NCBI GenBank assembly: GCA_022567855.1 | Contig: JADFGE010000164.1 | Span: 1-6,899, forward strand | Origin: Planctomycetota bacterium | Lineage (GTDB): Bacteria; Planctomycetota; Phycisphaerae; Phycisphaerales; SM1A02 | DNA length: 6,899 nt | Reading direction: 5' to 3' | In this document: in pieces, positions 1 to 5,730 of the stretch | How the letters are laid out: each line of letters starts with the position of its first letter | Position numbering within the stretch: the stretch's first letter is position 1 | The notes under the pieces: model-generated | Databases searched by the model: none | Seen by the model: the letters and a program-made list of their open reading frames with translations, nothing else | Told to the model about the DNA's origin: nothing | Translations under genes and position numbers: made by a program

Positions 1-2
1 CG

Positions 3-92
3 CTCCCGGCAGAGAAGCTGGTGGAGTATTTGACGGAAAAGTATGATGAGTCGGTGGTGCTGCCGAGACTGATCAAGCTCCTGGAAGTCTAG
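3..92 (+). CDS. C-terminal end of a plus-strand gene (unidentified, possibly glycosyltransferase)
   Basis: An open frame runs in from the left edge and ends at TAG 90-92, giving the last 29 residues of a protein. They are amphipathic and charged, with a stretch EKYDESVVLPRLIKLLEV that looks like a C-terminal helix. Group 1/4 glycosyltransferases often end in such a helix, and the sulfotransferases next door would suit that, but this is a resemblance of style only. No catalytic motif is inside the window. The gene is convergent with the sulfotransferase at 89-976 and the two reading frames overlap by 3 bases through CTAG, so there is no room for a terminator between them. That a real gene ends here is likely; its function is open. 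Confidence 0.5.
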   Translation, partial: LPAEKLVEYLTEKYDESVVLPRLIKLLEV

Positions 93-976
93 CGTTGCGA
101 TGTTTGCATGACTTCGTAGCGCCGCAGAACGTCCTGGAAATCCCATAGCGGCTCGTCACTGCTCATGATGGCGCGCAGTAGTTCGGCATCGTTACGGACC
201 TGCTCGATGATGTACCGCACCGTTTCGATAGATGGCGGATCGGGCCGATCTTGAGCCTTGGGCAGCAGGGTGGATCGAAGCTTTTCCCGGGCCGACGAGG
301 AAAGCATAGGCCGCAGGATGGTGCGGTATAGCCAGCGGCGTCGCAAGCTCGCCACCGGACCTTTGGGCACAGGTTTGCCCTCGCTCTTGTTATAGGCCGT
401 CTCAGCGCGGATCTGTTCACACTGCGGCTCGATGCCGAGGAATCGGCTCACCGACGCGACCGTGCCGCGGCGATCGTTGATGTACGTTTCAAATTGCACG
501 ATCAAGATCTGCTCCGGGCCCAGCGCCTCCCGCCACGGTTCGATCTGCATCGCGTATCGGCTGTAGTTGATGAACCTTGGATACCGGCGCACCGCATCGT
601 CGAGGCCGCAGGCAACGGCGCCTGATAACCACAGGTGGTGGTGGTGGCTGACGATGCGCGACACCGGCTCCCGCACCAGGTAGATCACCGTCAACCGATC
701 GCCCAGCACCTGTCGGGCCCGCTGCGGCACGCCGGTGATATCAGGCAGTTGACTGTAGACGGTGGAGGCCTCCCCGCAGACTTGATGCGCCTTTGCTTTC
801 TCAAAGAGCTTCGCGTACTGCCGAAGTCCCTGGGGTTGGCAGACGTCGTCGCGTGCGAGGTTCCATGGCTCCTTGTCGATGGGCATAAACACCGCCGGGT
901 TGGCCAGCAGGTCGCGATACAGCGATGTGGTCCCCGCCTTCATGGCCCCGATGATGAGAAAGTCCGGGAGTCTCAT
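89..976 (-). CDS. PAPS-dependent sulfotransferase, heparan-sulfotransferase/NDST-like
   Basis: A 295-residue protein of the Sulfotransfer_1 type, predicted to move a sulfuryl group from PAPS to a hydroxyl or amino group, probably on a glycan. The 5'-phosphosulfate loop is at residues 9-20 (IGAMKAGTTSLY), with Lys13 in the catalytic-lysine position of the heparan sulfotransferase subfamily. KEPWN (35-39) and GEASTVY (68-74) follow the order usual in that subfamily. The 3'-phosphate site is VREPVSRIVS (101-110), with Arg102 and Ser110. A run of four His (111-114) follows directly. No signal peptide or membrane segment is seen, so it is probably cytoplasmic; Golgi homologues carry an N-terminal anchor that is absent here. 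Length fits a full bacterial enzyme. The ATG at 976 is supported by GGAGGG five bases upstream, and the stop of a short upstream ORF overlaps it (ATGA), which would allow translational coupling. The acceptor is unknown. Confidence 0.9.
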   Translation of the reverse strand: MRLPDFLIIGAMKAGTTSLYRDLLANPAVFMPIDKEPWNLARDDVCQPQGLRQYAKLFEKAKAHQVCGEASTVYSQLPDITGVPQRARQVLGDRLTVIYLVREPVSRIVSHHHHLWLSGAVACGLDDAVRRYPRFINYSRYAMQIEPWREALGPEQILIVQFETYINDRRGTVASVSRFLGIEPQCEQIRAETAYNKSEGKPVPKGPVASLRRRWLYRTILRPMLSSSAREKLRSTLLPKAQDRPDPPSIETVRYIIEQVRNDAELLRAIMSSDEPLWDFQDVLRRYEVMQTSQR

Positions 977-1158
977 AACTGCCCTCCGGCTGCGGCGTGC
1001 GATGGGCCACGGACGGCAACGTCAGGTGTCTGGTCCCAGGATTCGACCCAGGAATGATCGGGCTCGCCGTTCCGGACCATGTCTTCGTATCGCCAAAAGT
1101 TGGCGATTCCCAGTCCCACTCCTTGTTCTGCGACGTGATGGCCTAATTGGCAAGACAC
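973..1158 (-). pseudogene. Short ORF resembling a sulfotransferase C-terminus (probable gene remnant)
   Basis: A 61-codon frame with a GTG start and no Shine-Dalgarno site; an in-frame TAG lies four codons upstream of the GTG. Residues 21-40 (FWRYEDMVRNGEPDHSWVES) align with the end of the intact sulfotransferase at 2869-3762 (F-D-R-Y, then G-Y-E-A-D-H-S-W-V-E-S) with one three-residue gap. At DNA level, 1040-1059 and 2981-3000 match at 18 of 20 bases. The nucleotide-binding motifs of a sulfotransferase are absent, and I could not find them in any minus frame of the 250 bases upstream. The simplest reading is the surviving tail of a deleted sulfotransferase paralogue. A short functional ORF coupled to the next gene by ATGA is the alternative. 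The seven-residue D-H-S-W-V-E-S match is solid; the gene's status is not. Confidence 0.42.
982..987 (-). promoter_or_regulatory. Ribosome binding site of the 89-976 sulfotransferase
   Basis: On the minus strand GGAGGG lies five bases before the ATG at 974-976. It is one of the few strong Shine-Dalgarno sites in the window that sits correctly before a start, and it fixes this start. It lies inside the last codons of the short upstream ORF (973-1158). Confidence 0.7.
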
Positions 1159-1383
1159 TGCGTTGTCATTCTATGCGACATCTGCCGTGCGGCCGCACCC
1201 CCAGGCCAACGCGAGAGCAATCACGAAAGCGAATCGAGAAGGCCGTGTCCGATACCCCCCTTGGAGACGTGAAGACGGGGATGACGAGACTACGTTTTGC
1301 CCCTTGCGCGATGCCCCCGTCCGAGCACCGGACTCACAAGGCGGTCACGTAGCTGCTACCAGGAAAACCGGGCCGCACCATCG

Positions 1384-1404
1384 AGCACAGTGGTCGCCTG
1401 TGCT
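1384..1404 (-). terminator. Stem-loop just after the VCBS-repeat gene
   Basis: AGCACAG and CTGTGCT form a perfect 7-bp stem around a 7-base loop, starting seven bases beyond the stop of the repeat-protein gene. No T-run follows in either direction, so it is not a standard intrinsic terminator. It could serve as a weak terminator or 3'-end stabiliser. The location gives it more weight than the stem itself. Confidence 0.35.
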
Positions 1405-1410
1405 GGCAGG

Positions 1411-2616
1411 TCACCCCCAATTGCCAAGGAGAATAAGGAGGTCCGCGACGCCGATCGCGCAGTCGTCGTCCAGATCGGCCGGACAATTGTCGCAGTCAGC
1501 GCACATGCCCCACAACCCCAGGAGGATAAGCAGGTCCTTGACGCCAACCGTCCCATCGCCATCGAGGTCGCCCGGGATCGATGGTGGTTCACCCACGTTC
1601 TCGTACCACGCGATCTTGTCGTCACGGTTCGAGGCCGAGAGGACGTCCATGTCCCCGTCCCCGTCCACGTCCGCCGCGAAGACGGCCCGGGCTCTGCTGG
1701 CGGCGGTCGAGATGACCCGCTCGGTGAACACCGGCGGTGAGCTGCCGTCGTTCTCGTACCACGCGATCTTGTCGTCCCGCCATGACGCAGAGAGGACGTC
1801 GGTGTCGCCGTCGCCGTCCACATCCGCCGCGAAGACGGACGCAGCGCTGTCGGCGACGGTTGAGATGATTCGCTTGGTGAACGCCGGCGGCGAGCTACCG
1901 TCGTTCTCGTACCACGCAATCGTGTCGTCATGATGGGATGCGGACAGGACGTCCATGTCGCCGTCCCCATCCACGTCCGACGCGAAGACGGACAAGGCAC
2001 CGTCGGCGGCGGTCGAGATACAGTGCTCGGTGAACACCGGCGGCGAGCCACCGTTGTTCTCGTACCACGCAATCTTGTCGTCAGAATGGGATGAGGACAG
2101 GACGTCCGTGTCGCCGTCCCCGTCTAGATCCACCGCGAAGACGGAGTTGGCACGGTCGGCGGCGGTTGAGATAACCCGCTTGATGAACATCGGCGGCGAG
2201 CCGCCGATGTTCTCATACCAGACGATCTTGTCGTCAAGATTCGAGGCCGATAAGACGTCCGTGTCGCCATCCCCGTCTACATCCGCGGCGAAGACGGAGC
2301 GGGCACCGTCGGCGTCGGTCGAGATGATCCGCTCGGTGAACACCGGCGGTGAGCCGCCGTCGTTCTCGTACCACGCGATCTTGTCGTCGAGCGCTGAGGC
2401 CGAGAGGACGTCCATGTCGCCGTCACCGTCCACGTCCGCTGCGAAGACGGAAAAAGCGCGGTCGGCGTTGGTCGAGATGAGGTGCTCGACGAACCTCACA
2501 CCCCGCGCCGAGGTGACAGGAGCCACGAACATGAGCGCCAACACCGCCACGACTTTTTGTCGCAGGCGATGGTGTATTGGAAACCCTGTGCTTCGTGTCA
2601 ACGTGGAAGATCGCAT
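1411..2616 (-). CDS. Secreted six-repeat VCBS/FG-GAP protein with dockerin-like C-terminus
   Basis: A 401-residue exported protein of unknown specific role. Residues 1-21 are basic, 22-37 are a hydrophobic signal core ending VAPVTSA (likely cleavage after Ala37). Six tandem repeats of 51 residues follow (about 45-349), each with FAADVDGDGD-x-DVLSAS, then DDKIAWYEN and GGSPP. These are FG-GAP/VCBS-type units with Asp-rich Ca2+ loops, which usually fold as beta-propeller blades. Residues 350-401 hold two EF-hand-like loops (DLDGDGTVGVKD and DLDDDCAIGVAD), each followed by LLILLG-W-G, with four Cys between or in them; this is the dockerin-like tail common in planctomycete extracellular proteins. 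The frame stays open up to a TTG at 2670, but that start lacks a ribosome site and would give a 39-residue n-region, so the ATG at 2616 is preferred. Ligand and partner are unknown; cell-surface binding or adhesion is a guess. Confidence 0.85.
   Translation of the reverse strand: MRSSTLTRSTGFPIHHRLRQKVVAVLALMFVAPVTSARGVRFVEHLISTNADRAFSVFAADVDGDGDMDVLSASALDDKIAWYENDGGSPPVFTERIISTDADGARSVFAADVDGDGDTDVLSASNLDDKIVWYENIGGSPPMFIKRVISTAADRANSVFAVDLDGDGDTDVLSSSHSDDKIAWYENNGGSPPVFTEHCISTAADGALSVFASDVDGDGDMDVLSASHHDDTIAWYENDGSSPPAFTKRIISTVADSAASVFAADVDGDGDTDVLSASWRDDKIAWYENDGSSPPVFTERVISTAASRARAVFAADVDGDGDMDVLSASNRDDKIAWYENVGEPPSIPGDLDGDGTVGVKDLLILLGLWGMCADCDNCPADLDDDCAIGVADLLILLGNWG
1567..2484 (-). 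repeat. Six tandem 153-bp coding repeats
   Basis: The repeat-protein gene contains six direct repeats of 153 bases (51 codons; the last is one codon shorter). Copies share long near-identical blocks such as those coding for DDKIAWYEN and DVDGDGD. The period is a multiple of three, so any unequal crossing-over would add or remove whole units in frame. The repetition also keeps antisense and alternative frames open over long stretches, which creates false ORFs here. Confidence 0.85.
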
Positions 2617-2649
2617 GCCTGCTTCTCGAACACTTTGAAAATAGGTAAC

Positions 2650-2670
2650 TTGCGGTGAAATAATCCGCAA
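2650..2670. promoter_or_regulatory. Inverted repeat upstream of the repeat-protein gene
   Basis: TTGCGG and CCGCAA form a perfect 6-bp dyad around an AT-rich 9-base centre (TGAAATAAT on the plus strand), about 34 bases upstream of the ATG at 2616. It could be an operator or a small leader hairpin. I see no convincing -35/-10 pair beside it. A 6-bp dyad is expected by chance in this length of DNA, so position is its only support. Confidence 0.22.
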
Positions 2671-2827
2671 GCCGTGGCAAATGTGTTGCGCACCCAGGGC
2701 TCACCTCCTCCGATGGGCGCGAAGCCGCCTCACCGGCGCCATCCGCCGCCGCCGGCGGTGTTAGGATATCGGAGGAAGGGACCACAAGCAATACTGCACT
2801 GCGCCGGACCTCTGCTTCGGTTGTTGC

Positions 2828-2851
2828 AGCGTGTGTGCCGGCCGGCACGCT
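2828..2851 (-). terminator. Stem-loop after the 2869-3762 sulfotransferase
   Basis: AGCGTG and CACGCT pair as a 6-bp stem. Overlapping them is a perfect 14-bp palindrome (GTGCCGGCCGGCAC, 2835-2848), so two alternative hairpins are possible. The element begins about 18 bases beyond the sulfotransferase stop. There is no T-run, so intrinsic termination is uncertain. Confidence 0.3.
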
Positions 2852-2868
2852 CGAGTGGGTCTTCGGTT

Positions 2869-3762
2869 TCACTTTCCATCGACCGGCCCCTGAGGATGAG
2901 AAAACCTGGCCGCCCCAGTGTTTCCCCCCGTGCCCAAGGGCACCGTAGTCTGCGCAGGTTCTCTAGATTGATCTCGGAATGATTCAACCCACGAATGATC
3001 AGCTTCGTATCCGGCCGCGATCAGCGTGTCTCCGCAGTAGCGATCGAAGATCTCGGCGGCTTCGCGCGTGAAGAGATTGACCCAGTCGCCCGCCTGTCCC
3101 TTGCGGTACCAGGCGGAGCGATCCTCCACGCCTGCGGGGCGACCCGTCTGTCTTTCGAAGGAGAACTTATTGATCGCATCTCGCACGCGCCCAAGGTCCG
3201 CCTCCTCCCCGGTCAATTCCGCCATTGCTTTGGCAAGCGTGGTCTCCCCGTCTCGAAGCAGATCTTCGTAACGTACGAGTACGACGTTCGGGTTCTTGAC
3301 TTCGAAGTACGAGCGGACGTGCTTATCCCAGTTGACGGGCGAAGAGAAGGGCTTTCTGGCGGTGAGCTGCCGCTCTACGAAGGCGGCGATGCTGTCGCCA
3401 GTGTTGGCCTCTTTCGCGAAGCGTGAGGGCGCGCGACGCTGCCGCGGCGAAACGCGCCAGTAGATGGAAACCAGGGCGTCCCGACCGTCGCGAAGCACGT
3501 AGATGCCCCTGGGGTAGCTCTTCCACACCCGATCATGGCCTTTCACCACCGCCGGAAACCCCACGGGTAACAGCGACAGTATTGGAAAGGGTAACTGCAA
3601 ATAGTCTGCAACGAGGTGAGCCACCCACGTCGTTCCGCTCCTCGGGTAGGCCACCACAAACACCAGTGGGATTGCCTTCGGAAACCGTGATCCGAGGAAC
3701 CACGTCGCGTAGTGTGAAGCCCGAATCATGTGTTCTTTGATGGTCATGCTTGTCCGCTCCAT
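2869..3762 (-). CDS. PAPS-dependent sulfotransferase, cytosolic SULT-like
   Basis: A 297-residue enzyme of the cytosolic sulfotransferase fold. The PAPS 5'-phosphosulfate loop is AYPRSGTTW (38-46). VVKGHD (72-77) places His76 where the SULT catalytic base sits. The 3'-phosphate site is VLRDGRDALVS (89-99), with Arg91 and Ser99 at the usual spacing of eight. RYEDLLRDG (164-172) and the signature WYRKGQAGDWVNLFT (218-232) complete the set, so the enzyme looks intact. It has no signal peptide; residues 31-38 are the first strand. About 40 residues extend past the usual end (D-H-S-W-V-E-S at 255-261, then a Gly/Thr/Pro-rich tail), and this tail resembles the short ORF at 973-1158. ATG 3762 has GGAG three bases upstream; ATG 3747 (Met6) has GGAG nine bases upstream and is an equal choice. 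The acceptor could be a sugar, lipid or small molecule. It differs in subfamily from the other sulfotransferase here. Confidence 0.92.
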   Translation of the reverse strand: MERTSMTIKEHMIRASHYATWFLGSRFPKAIPLVFVVAYPRSGTTWVAHLVADYLQLPFPILSLLPVGFPAVVKGHDRVWKSYPRGIYVLRDGRDALVSIYWRVSPRQRRAPSRFAKEANTGDSIAAFVERQLTARKPFSSPVNWDKHVRSYFEVKNPNVVLVRYEDLLRDGETTLAKAMAELTGEEADLGRVRDAINKFSFERQTGRPAGVEDRSAWYRKGQAGDWVNLFTREAAEIFDRYCGDTLIAAGYEADHSWVESFRDQSREPAQTTVPLGTGGNTGAARFSHPQGPVDGK

Positions 3763-3806
3763 CTACTCCGCGGGTGGGCGCGGTGCTGTTGCAAACGCGG
3801 GGGCCA

Positions 3807-3829
3807 TGCCCTTTGATGGAGAAAGGGCA
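3807..3829 (-). terminator. Stem-loop between pyruvate kinase and sulfotransferase genes
   Basis: TGCCCTTT and AAAGGGCA form a perfect 8-bp stem with a 7-base loop in the 105-base gap, about 38 bases beyond the kinase stop and 45 before the sulfotransferase start. It is the best hairpin in the window. No T-run follows on either strand, so it may be a weak terminator, an mRNA processing or stability element, or a leader hairpin of the sulfotransferase. Confidence 0.45.
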
Positions 3830-3867
3830 GATCCTCACTCCCTTGCTGATCCCACCCACGCATGTAC

Positions 3868-5322
3868 TTACCGCTCCCGCACGATTGTCTTGCCGACCGG
3901 CGCGCCCTTCCAATGGAGTGCGTCGCGCAAATCGCCGATGTGGTGCATTTGAATCATGTTCATTCGATTGCCTGATTTGGGATAGCTCAGTGAAGTGACG
4001 AGCACAAGATCGTCCTCAACCACCTTGCCCCGCCTCCAAAGGATCTCCAGGCATTTGGCGATGTGATCGGTGCTCGTTCGTGAGAACTGAACATCGACGT
4101 AGATGCCTTCCGTTCCCGGCAGAAGATTGAAACTCCTTGCGGCCACGGGATCATTGCTCACCGCAAGAATGGGCTGGCGCGGGCGGCTCGCGGCGGCCAT
4201 GCGGGCGGCAAAGCCGGCGACCGTAATCGCCACGATTTTCGTGACCGGCATCCGCCGGCTCAGCAGGGCCACGGCGTCGGCGACCGCGGCGGGAATGCTC
4301 CGATGCCCTTCGTCAACTTGATGATCCAGACCGGCTTGTTCGTGAGCGGCCGCGGCGCTCGCGATGCGCTGCATCACCGCCACCGATTCGATCGGGTACT
4401 TTCCAACGGCCGTCTCAGCCGAGAGCATCACCGCCGAAGCACCGTCAAGAACGGCGTTGCTGATATCGCTCACTTCGGCCTTCGTCGGCACGGGGTTCTC
4501 AATCATCGTGTGCAGCATCTCCGTGGCGACGATGACCGGCTTGGCGGCGCAGCGCGCGACCTTCAGAATATGCTTTTGCGACATCACCATACTCTCAAGC
4601 GATGTCTGCACCGACAGATCGCCGCGATCCACCAGCAGGGCGTCGGCGGCATCGACGATCTCCTCAAGATGATCCAGACCGTCCTGGCTCTCAATCTTGG
4701 CGATGATGCGCGGCCAGGCTCTGCCGATGCTCGTCCGCACGCAGTTTACGTGCTCGGCACTGCCGACAAAGCTGATGCCAACGAAATCGACTTCCTTGTC
4801 TTTGGCGAACTCGATCAGCACACGATCGCGATCGGTAAGAAGGCCCGTCTTCGGCATCGTCGGTAAGTTGATTCCGGTTCGGCTTTGCAGCGTGCCGGCG
4901 CTCCCGGCCCGACAGATCACGTCTTTACCCTTGATCTCAACCACGGTAAAGGTGATCGCTCCGTCGCCCGCCAGCAGGACCGCGCCCACCGCCAGATTCT
5001 CGTGCAGGGCCGTGTCACTGACGGGGATCTTCTTCGCGTCGGGCGCATCGGTCGATGTCGTGAAGATCACGTGCTCGCCGGCGTCGAAACGCCGCCCGTC
5101 ACCGAGATCCCCGGTACGCACCTTGTGGCCGGGCAGATCGAGGATGATCGGCACGTTCGGGACGACGCGGCGCAGCATATCGATCGTCGCCGAATGCCAC
5201 TCGCGGTTCGCATGAGCCCCGTTGATCCGGGCGATGTCCATGCCAGCCTCGTGCAGCTCGCGGATGCAATCCGCGTTATTCGTGCGCGGGCCGATGGTGG
5301 CGACGATCTTCGTTCTGCTCAT
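3868..5322 (-). CDS. pyk: Pyruvate kinase, divergent, K+-independent-type active site
   Basis: A 484-residue pyruvate kinase homologue, normally converting PEP and ADP to pyruvate and ATP in the last step of glycolysis. The order is standard: N-terminal TKIVATIGP (4-12), B domain (about 71-155), return of the barrel, and a C-terminal domain from about 340. Catalytic residues are kept: Arg32, Asn34, Asp62, Arg69, Lys209 and Glu211 (AKIES), Asp235 (RGDL), Thr267 (VATEML), and the PTKAEVSDISNAVLDGA block (279-295). The cation site differs from K+-dependent enzymes: Ser to Ala36, Thr to Leu63, and the Glu117 position (rabbit numbering) is Lys67. Other departures are His66 for Pro, Pro64, Asp232 for Ala, Ser237 for Gly and Gln239 for Glu. 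The ATG at 5322 begins at the family N-terminus, with AG-rich sequence (AAAGAG) upstream. The gene sits among sulfotransferase and methyltransferase genes, which is unusual. It could be a housekeeping enzyme, a second isozyme or a changed function; the first two are likelier. Confidence 0.93.
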   Translation of the reverse strand: MSRTKIVATIGPRTNNADCIRELHEAGMDIARINGAHANREWHSATIDMLRRVVPNVPIILDLPGHKVRTGDLGDGRRFDAGEHVIFTTSTDAPDAKKIPVSDTALHENLAVGAVLLAGDGAITFTVVEIKGKDVICRAGSAGTLQSRTGINLPTMPKTGLLTDRDRVLIEFAKDKEVDFVGISFVGSAEHVNCVRTSIGRAWPRIIAKIESQDGLDHLEEIVDAADALLVDRGDLSVQTSLESMVMSQKHILKVARCAAKPVIVATEMLHTMIENPVPTKAEVSDISNAVLDGASAVMLSAETAVGKYPIESVAVMQRIASAAAAHEQAGLDHQVDEGHRSIPAAVADAVALLSRRMPVTKIVAITVAGFAARMAAASRPRQPILAVSNDPVAARSFNLLPGTEGIYVDVQFSRTSTDHIAKCLEILWRRGKVVEDDLVLVTSLSYPKSGNRMNMIQMHHIGDLRDALHWKGAPVGKTIVRER

Positions 5323-5407
5323 ATCGATCTCTTTGTATGCCGCGAGAGGTCCGGTTGACCACTCGCCACTGACAATACCTCATCCAATGGAACTGGATCC
5401 TATGTGT

Positions 5408-5686
5408 CCCAAGGCGGCTCCAGTCACGAACGTGCGGCAATCGGTCGGTTGTCGCGATGCCTAGACCAAGGTTCGCTCCCTCTTCATCTCGCACCATTTC
5501 GATGTGCTACACGTGTACATCGGCTTCCAGCTCTGGCGAATTCAGTGCATCGAAGCCATCCTTCCTATCGATCCTCTGGACGATGACCCGTCGCCTTAGC
5601 AGCGGTGGGAACGTGTGGGATTTGGTCAGCGCCACACATTCCACAGCCGCCAAACAGCCTGGGTTACCGGCAGCACGGACCGTCTC
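5408..5686 (-). pseudogene. Protein-like frame interrupted by one TAG (unrecognised)
   Basis: On the minus strand one frame reads through about 90 codons with a balanced, charged composition, including RRRVIVQRIDRKDGFDALNS, then PELEADVHV, then TAG at 5507-5509, then HIEMVRDEEGANLGLGIATT in the same frame. The continuity of style across the stop suggests a CAG-to-TAG nonsense change in an old gene. The frame upstream of 5686 is Arg/Ser-rich and less convincing, though open to 5926. I recognise no family, motif or start codon. The stretch could equally be an antisense shadow of a lost plus-strand gene, since the plus frames here are also partly open. It does not appear to extend usefully into the kinase gene. 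Confidence 0.22.
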
Positions 5687-5730
5687 CACACAAGCATAGC
5701 AGCACCGACGGACAGGTCGAACCCGCGAAC

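Larger units (their letters stand above)
2617..2868. other. Intergenic stretch between sulfotransferase and repeat-protein genes
   Basis: About 250 bases with no supported gene. It holds a stem-loop after the sulfotransferase stop (2828-2851), a GCC-rich run (about 2740-2760), a strong Shine-Dalgarno-like AGGAGGTGA on the minus strand (2709 to 2701) without an ATG at the proper distance, and the small dyad at 2650-2670. The frames crossing it are short and carry no motif I recognise. Confidence 0.5.

Noticed and set aside
1176..1290. Minus frame with a lipoprotein-like stretch (FVIALALAWGC)
   Set aside because: It ends a few codons after the Cys and has no start codon before the hydrophobic stretch except an internal GTG; likely chance.
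635..1352. Plus-strand frames at 635-1057 and 873-1352
   Set aside because: They overlap the sulfotransferase in antisense, and have shadow-like composition and no family motif.
1163..2638. Long plus-strand frames (1163-1933 and 1955-2638) and a second minus frame (1356-2072) over the repeat gene
   Set aside because: They are antisense or shifted shadows of the 153-bp repeats: Ser/Pro/Thr-rich, without domains, and open only because the repeat period is a multiple of three.
2423..2872. Minus frame of 149 codons bridging the sulfotransferase end and the repeat-gene start
   Set aside because: It is out of frame with both real genes, has low-complexity composition and overlaps the signal peptide region.
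4303..5358. Plus-strand frames opposite the pyruvate kinase gene (4303-4866, 4697-5215, 4885-5358)
   Set aside because: They are antisense to a strongly conserved enzyme, with His/Arg/Ser-biased composition and no motif.
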